Origin: Burkholderiaceae bacterium
Lineage (GTDB): Bacteria > Pseudomonadota > Gammaproteobacteria > Burkholderiales > Burkholderiaceae
Assembly (NCBI GenBank): GCA_025057735.1
Contig: JANWUU010000260.1
Coordinates: 1-9,121, forward strand
DNA: 9,121 nucleotides
Reading direction: 5' to 3'
The notes beneath the pieces were generated by a model. It searched no databases. It was not told where the DNA came from and saw nothing but the letters and a program-made list of their open reading frames with translations. The position numbers were made by a program, and so were the translations under genes. Positions 6,294 to 9,121 of the stretch are shown one piece after another; within the stretch, counting starts at the first letter, position 1; the number at the start of each line of letters is the position of its first letter.

Positions 6294-7433
6294 ATGCTGG
6301 CCGCCGTCCCCTCGCCCGCCGATCCGCAGTCGCCGCTCGCTTCGGTGCCGGAGATCGTCGAGGAGATCCGGCGCGGCAACATCGTCGTGCTGGTCGACGA
6401 CGAGGACCGCGAGAACGAGGGCGACCTGGTCTTCGCCGCCGATTTCGTCACGCCGGAGAAGATCAACTTCATGGCCAAGTATGGCCGCGGGCTGATCTGC
6501 ATGCCGATCACCGCCGAGCAGGCCGAGCGTCTGGGCCTGCAGCCGATGGCCCCGCGCAACCGCAGCGTGCACGGCACCAACTTCACGGTGGCGATCGAGG
6601 CCGCCGAAGGCGTGACCACCGGTATTTCGGCCGCCGATCGCGCGCGCACGATCTGGGTGGCCTCGCGGCCGAACGCGCGCCCGCAGGACATCGTGCAGCC
6701 CGGACACGTATTCCCGCTGGTGGCGCAACCGGGCGGCGTGCTGATGCGCGCCGGCCACACCGAGGCCTGCTGCGACCTGGCGCGGCTGGCGGGGCTCAAT
6801 CCCGCGGCGGTGCTGTGCGAGATCATGAACGACGACGGGTCGATGGCGCGGCTGCCGGATTTGATCCCGTTCGCGCGCCGGCACGGGCTGAAAATCGGCA
6901 CCATCGCCGACCTGATCCAGTACCGCGCCGCGCACGAGAGCCTCATCGAGCGCGTCGGGCGGCGGCGCGTGCAGACGGCGGCCGGCGCGTTCGAGCTGAC
7001 GGTGTACCGCGATTTACCCAGCGGCGGCGCCCATCTGGCGCTCACCTGCGGCACGATCGTGCCCGAGGAGGAGACGCTGGTGCGCGTGCACGAGCCGCTG
7101 TCGGTGCTGGACTTCCTCGACACCGAGGTCAGCACCCATGCCTGGCCGCTGGCGAAGGCGCTGGCGACGATCGGCGCCGCCGGTCGCGGGGCCCTGGTGC
7201 TGCTGAACTGCGGCGAGTCGGCGCCGCAACTGTTCGCGCAGTTCACGGCGCTCGCGCAGGCGGCCGCCGGCGGCGGCGCGCGTGCCAGCAAGGCGGACCT
7301 GCGCACCTACGGCATCGGGGCGCAGATCCTGCGCGACCTGAACGTCGGCCGCATGAAGCTGCTGGCGCGGCCACGCAAGATGCCGTCGATGGCCGGTTTC
7401 GGCCTGCAGATTACCGGCTACCTGGAGGGCTGA
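6294..7433 (+). CDS. ribBA: RibBA, ribBX type: active DHBP synthase, degenerate RibA-like half
   Basis: The N-terminal half (about 15-210) is 3,4-dihydroxy-2-butanone-4-phosphate synthase, making the four-carbon lumazine precursor from ribulose 5-phosphate. It keeps [11 protein letters not shown] (residues 35-45), [18 protein letters not shown] (His138), GHTEA (His155 to Glu157) and [12 protein letters not shown]. The C-terminal half (about 215-379) aligns with GTP cyclohydrolase II: it has [30 protein letters not shown] and [11 protein letters not shown]. It lacks the three zinc cysteines of the GDxFxSxxCDC motif and the QEGRGIGL motif; their places read [11 protein letters not shown] and LLNCGES. 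That half should therefore not open GTP. This is the ribBX variant known from Proteobacteria, whose X domain has no settled role. The length of 379 is normal. The ATG at 6294 has no Shine-Dalgarno. Confidence 0.95.
   Translation: MLAAVPSPADPQSPLASVPEIVEEIRRGNIVVLVDDEDRENEGDLVFAADFVTPEKINFMAKYGRGLICMPITAEQAERLGLQPMAPRNRSVHGTNFTVAIEAAEGVTTGISAADRARTIWVASRPNARPQDIVQPGHVFPLVAQPGGVLMRAGHTEACCDLARLAGLNPAAVLCEIMNDDGSMARLPDLIPFARRHGLKIGTIADLIQYRAAHESLIERVGRRRVQTAAGAFELTVYRDLPSGGAHLALTCGTIVPEEETLVRVHEPLSVLDFLDTEVSTHAWPLAKALATIGAAGRGALVLLNCGESAPQLFAQFTALAQAAAGGGARASKADLRTYGIGAQILRDLNVGRMKLLARPRKMPSMAGFGLQITGYLEG
7424..7428 (+). promoter_or_regulatory. ribH ribosome-binding site
   Basis: GGAGG lies 6 nt before the ATG at 7435 and inside the last codons of ribBA. 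It supports efficient, partly independent start of the highly abundant RibH subunit. Confidence 0.7.
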
Positions 7434-7434
7434 C

Positions 7435-7917
7435 ATGGCCGTGGAGGCGATCACCGCCGATCTGGACGGCGCCGGGCTGCGTATCGGCATCGTGCAGGCG
7501 CGATTCAACGAATGGGCCGGTGCCGCGCTGGCAGAGGCCTGCCTGGCGGAGCTGCGCGCGCTCGGTGTGGAGGACGACGACATCACGCACGTGACGGTGC
7601 CCGGCGCGCTGGAGGTGCCGGTGGCGCTGGCGAAACTGGCGCAAAGCGACGACTTCGATGCGCTGATCGCGCTCGGCTGCGTGATTCGCGGCGAGACCTA
7701 CCACTTCGACGTGGTGGCCAACGAATCGGCGCGTGGCGTGGCGCGCGTGGCGCTCGATTTCGGGGTGCCGGTGGCCAACGCCATCCTGACCACCGATGAC
7801 GAGGACCAGGCGCGCGCCCGCGTGCAGGACAAGGGGCGCGACGCGGCGCGCGTGGCCGTCGAGATGGCCAATTTGATGTGGGCGCTCGACGCCGATGACG
7901 AGGACGACGACGACTAA
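7435..7917 (+). CDS. ribH: 6,7-dimethyl-8-ribityllumazine synthase
   Basis: Condenses the RibD-derived pyrimidine with the RibB product to lumazine, the substrate of RibE. Members form pentamers or 60-mer capsids. It is 160 residues. Landmarks are IVQARFNEW (substrate-binding Phe24, Asn25, Trp27), [14 protein letters not shown], and [19 protein letters not shown] with catalytic His90, then [10 protein letters not shown] and [14 protein letters not shown]. The C-terminus is a run of acids, DADDEDDDD, beyond the conserved fold. The last 23 bp are read again in the +1 frame as the start of nusB. The gene starts one base after the ribBA stop. Confidence 0.97.
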   Translation: MAVEAITADLDGAGLRIGIVQARFNEWAGAALAEACLAELRALGVEDDDITHVTVPGALEVPVALAKLAQSDDFDALIALGCVIRGETYHFDVVANESARGVARVALDFGVPVANAILTTDDEDQARARVQDKGRDAARVAVEMANLMWALDADDEDDDD

Positions 7918-8350
7918 GGGCGGGCGCACCGCGCGGCGCCGTGCGCGCGAACTGGCGCTGCAGGGGCTGTACGAATGGCTGGTCGGCGGCGCCGACGGCG
8001 CGGCCATCGAGGGCCACCTGATGGAGCGCGAGGATTTCGCGCGCGCCGACGTCGAGCACCTGCGCGCGCTGCTGCACGGCGTGATCGAGGGCGCACCGGA
8101 CCTGCGCGCGCAGTTCGCGCGCTTCCTGGATCGCGAGGTCAAGGCGCTGTCGCCGGTGGAGCACGCGATCCTGCTGATCGGCGCCTACGAACTGAAGCAC
8201 CGGCTGGAGATTCCGTACCGGGTAGTGATCAACGAGGCGGTCGAACTGGCCAAGAGCTTCGGCGGCGCCGAAGGCTTCAAGTACGTCAACGGCGTTCTCG
8301 ACCGCCTGGCCGCCGAGCTGCGTCCGCAGGAAACCGCGCGCCGCGCGTGA
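7895..8350 (+). CDS. nusB: Transcription antitermination factor NusB
   Basis: With NusE (S10), binds boxA RNA and supports rRNA operon antitermination and maturation. It is 151 residues, slightly above the typical 130-150. Conserved parts are [15 protein letters not shown] near the N-terminus, then [39 protein letters not shown] and [15 protein letters not shown]. The ATG at 7895 is the only plausible start before the conserved RRRARELAL segment, and it makes a 23-bp overlap with ribH. No Shine-Dalgarno is seen, so coupling to ribH translation is likely. Its first residues, TRTTTTKGG, come from the repetitive GAC/GAG codons that encode the acidic RibH tail. The stop TGA overlaps the GTG of thiL. 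Confidence 0.96.
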   Translation: MTRTTTTKGGRTARRRARELALQGLYEWLVGGADGAAIEGHLMEREDFARADVEHLRALLHGVIEGAPDLRAQFARFLDREVKALSPVEHAILLIGAYELKHRLEIPYRVVINEAVELAKSFGGAEGFKYVNGVLDRLAAELRPQETARRA

Positions 8351-9121
8351 CCGAGTTCGAACTGATCGCCCGCTTCTTCGCACGGCCGCTGCCGGCGGGC
8401 TGCGCCGTGGCGCAGGGCGTGGGCGACGACTGCGCGCTGCTGGACGCGGGTGACCGGCTGCTGGCGGTGACGACCGACCTGCTCGCGCAGGGGCGTCATT
8501 TTTTCGCCGACGTCGCCGCGGAGGCGCTCGGGCACAAGGCGCTCGCCGTCAATTTGTCGGACCTGGCGGCGGCGGGTGCGGCGCCGCGCTGTTTCTTCCT
8601 CGCGCTGGCGCTGCCGCATGCCGACGATAGCTGGCTGTCGCATTTCGCACGCGGACTGTTTGCACTTGCCGACCGCTACGGCTGTGCGCTCGCCGGCGGC
8701 GACACCACGCGCGCACCGCGCGTGGGGGGACAGCCCGGACCGCTGACCGTCTGCATCACCGCGGTCGGCGAGGTTCCGCGTGCGGCCCGGCGCGGCCGCG
8801 ATGGCGCGCGCCCCGGCGACGACCTGTGGGTATCGGGCACCTTGGGCGAGGCGGCGCTCGCCTTGGCCGCGCGCGCCGGTGAAGTCGAACTGCCCGCCGC
8901 GCTGGCCGGGTCGGCGCGCACGCGGCTGGAGCGCCCGCAGCCGCGCATCGAACTGGGGCTGGCGCTGCGCGGGCTGGCCTCGGCCTGCATCGACCTCTCC
9001 GACGGACTGCTCGGCGATCTGCGCCACGTGCTGACGCGATCGGGGGTCGGGGCGGTCGTGCACTGGCCGGCGCTGCCGCTCGGCGCCGCGCTGGCCGGCG
9101 TTCCCTGGTCGCTGCAGGCCC
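8347..9121 (+). CDS. thiL: Thiamine-monophosphate kinase (3' end outside window)
   Basis: Phosphorylates thiamine monophosphate to the active diphosphate using ATP. I translated 258 codons; the family is about 320 residues, so roughly 60 are missing past the right edge. Landmarks are GVGDDCALL (residues 24-32, with Asp27 and Asp28 for metal), [12 protein letters not shown] (41-52), the signature [22 protein letters not shown] (117-121), [12 protein letters not shown], and [12 protein letters not shown] (Asp216, Asp219). The GTG start overlaps the nusB stop by 4 bp (GTGA). An AGGAAA 13 nt upstream is a poor ribosome-binding site, so it is probably coupled to nusB. nusB-thiL linkage is widespread in Proteobacteria, often with pgpA next; that part is outside the window. 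Confidence 0.95.
   Translation, partial: MTEFELIARFFARPLPAGCAVAQGVGDDCALLDAGDRLLAVTTDLLAQGRHFFADVAAEALGHKALAVNLSDLAAAGAAPRCFFLALALPHADDSWLSHFARGLFALADRYGCALAGGDTTRAPRVGGQPGPLTVCITAVGEVPRAARRGRDGARPGDDLWVSGTLGEAALALAARAGEVELPAALAGSARTRLERPQPRIELGLALRGLASACIDLSDGLLGDLRHVLTRSGVGAVVHWPALPLGAALAGVPWSLQA

Noticed and set aside
1..9121. CRISPR array, tRNA or rRNA gene, defence or prophage module
   Set aside because: No regularly spaced repeats, no tRNA-like cloverleaf noticed, and almost all sequence is accounted for by recognised housekeeping genes.

Overview
The window is a GC-rich (roughly 70% by eye) chromosomal segment. The GlyA, NrdR, RibBA-type and NusB proteins and the gene order glyA-nrdR-ribD-ribE-ribBA-ribH-nusB-thiL all point to a betaproteobacterium or a close relative. 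No replicon, phage or transposon signal is seen. Nearly all of it is housekeeping sequence in one direction. I find no convincing undescribed multi-gene system, but several regulatory details deserve a second look.

Layout. Positions 1-538 (minus strand) hold most of a dienelactone hydrolase-family gene that runs off the left edge. A 71-bp gap with candidate divergent promoters separates it from a DUF4010/MgtC-like multi-pass membrane protein (610-1917). A 143-bp leader with two mutually exclusive hairpins precedes glyA (2061-3320), which is followed 40 bp later by nrdR (3361-3828). A 156-bp strongly structured gap leads to a small heat-shock protein gene (3985-4434), closed by a textbook intrinsic terminator (4472-4503). 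After the terminator starts a compact run: ribD, ribE, ribBA (ribBX type), ribH, nusB and thiL. thiL is cut by the right edge.

How the genes work together. GlyA makes glycine and one-carbon units. NrdR is the ATP-cone repressor of ribonucleotide reductase genes. RibD, RibE, the RibB domain of RibBA, and RibH cover every dedicated step of riboflavin synthesis except GTP cyclohydrolase II and the phosphatase. The RibA-like half of RibBA has lost its zinc and catalytic motifs, so an active RibA must be encoded elsewhere. NusB (antitermination, rRNA maturation) and ThiL (thiamine diphosphate) are the usual downstream companions. Junctions in the rib-nusB-thiL run are 1-bp, 23-bp and 4-bp overlaps or 1-bp and 33-bp gaps, which implies one transcript with translational coupling. 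No FMN riboswitch lies in front of ribD. ribD and the DUF4010 gene instead share a -10-like hexamer exactly 7 nt before their ATG, suggesting leaderless transcripts.

Every gap between genes is shorter than 300 bases; the larger ones are described as features or findings.
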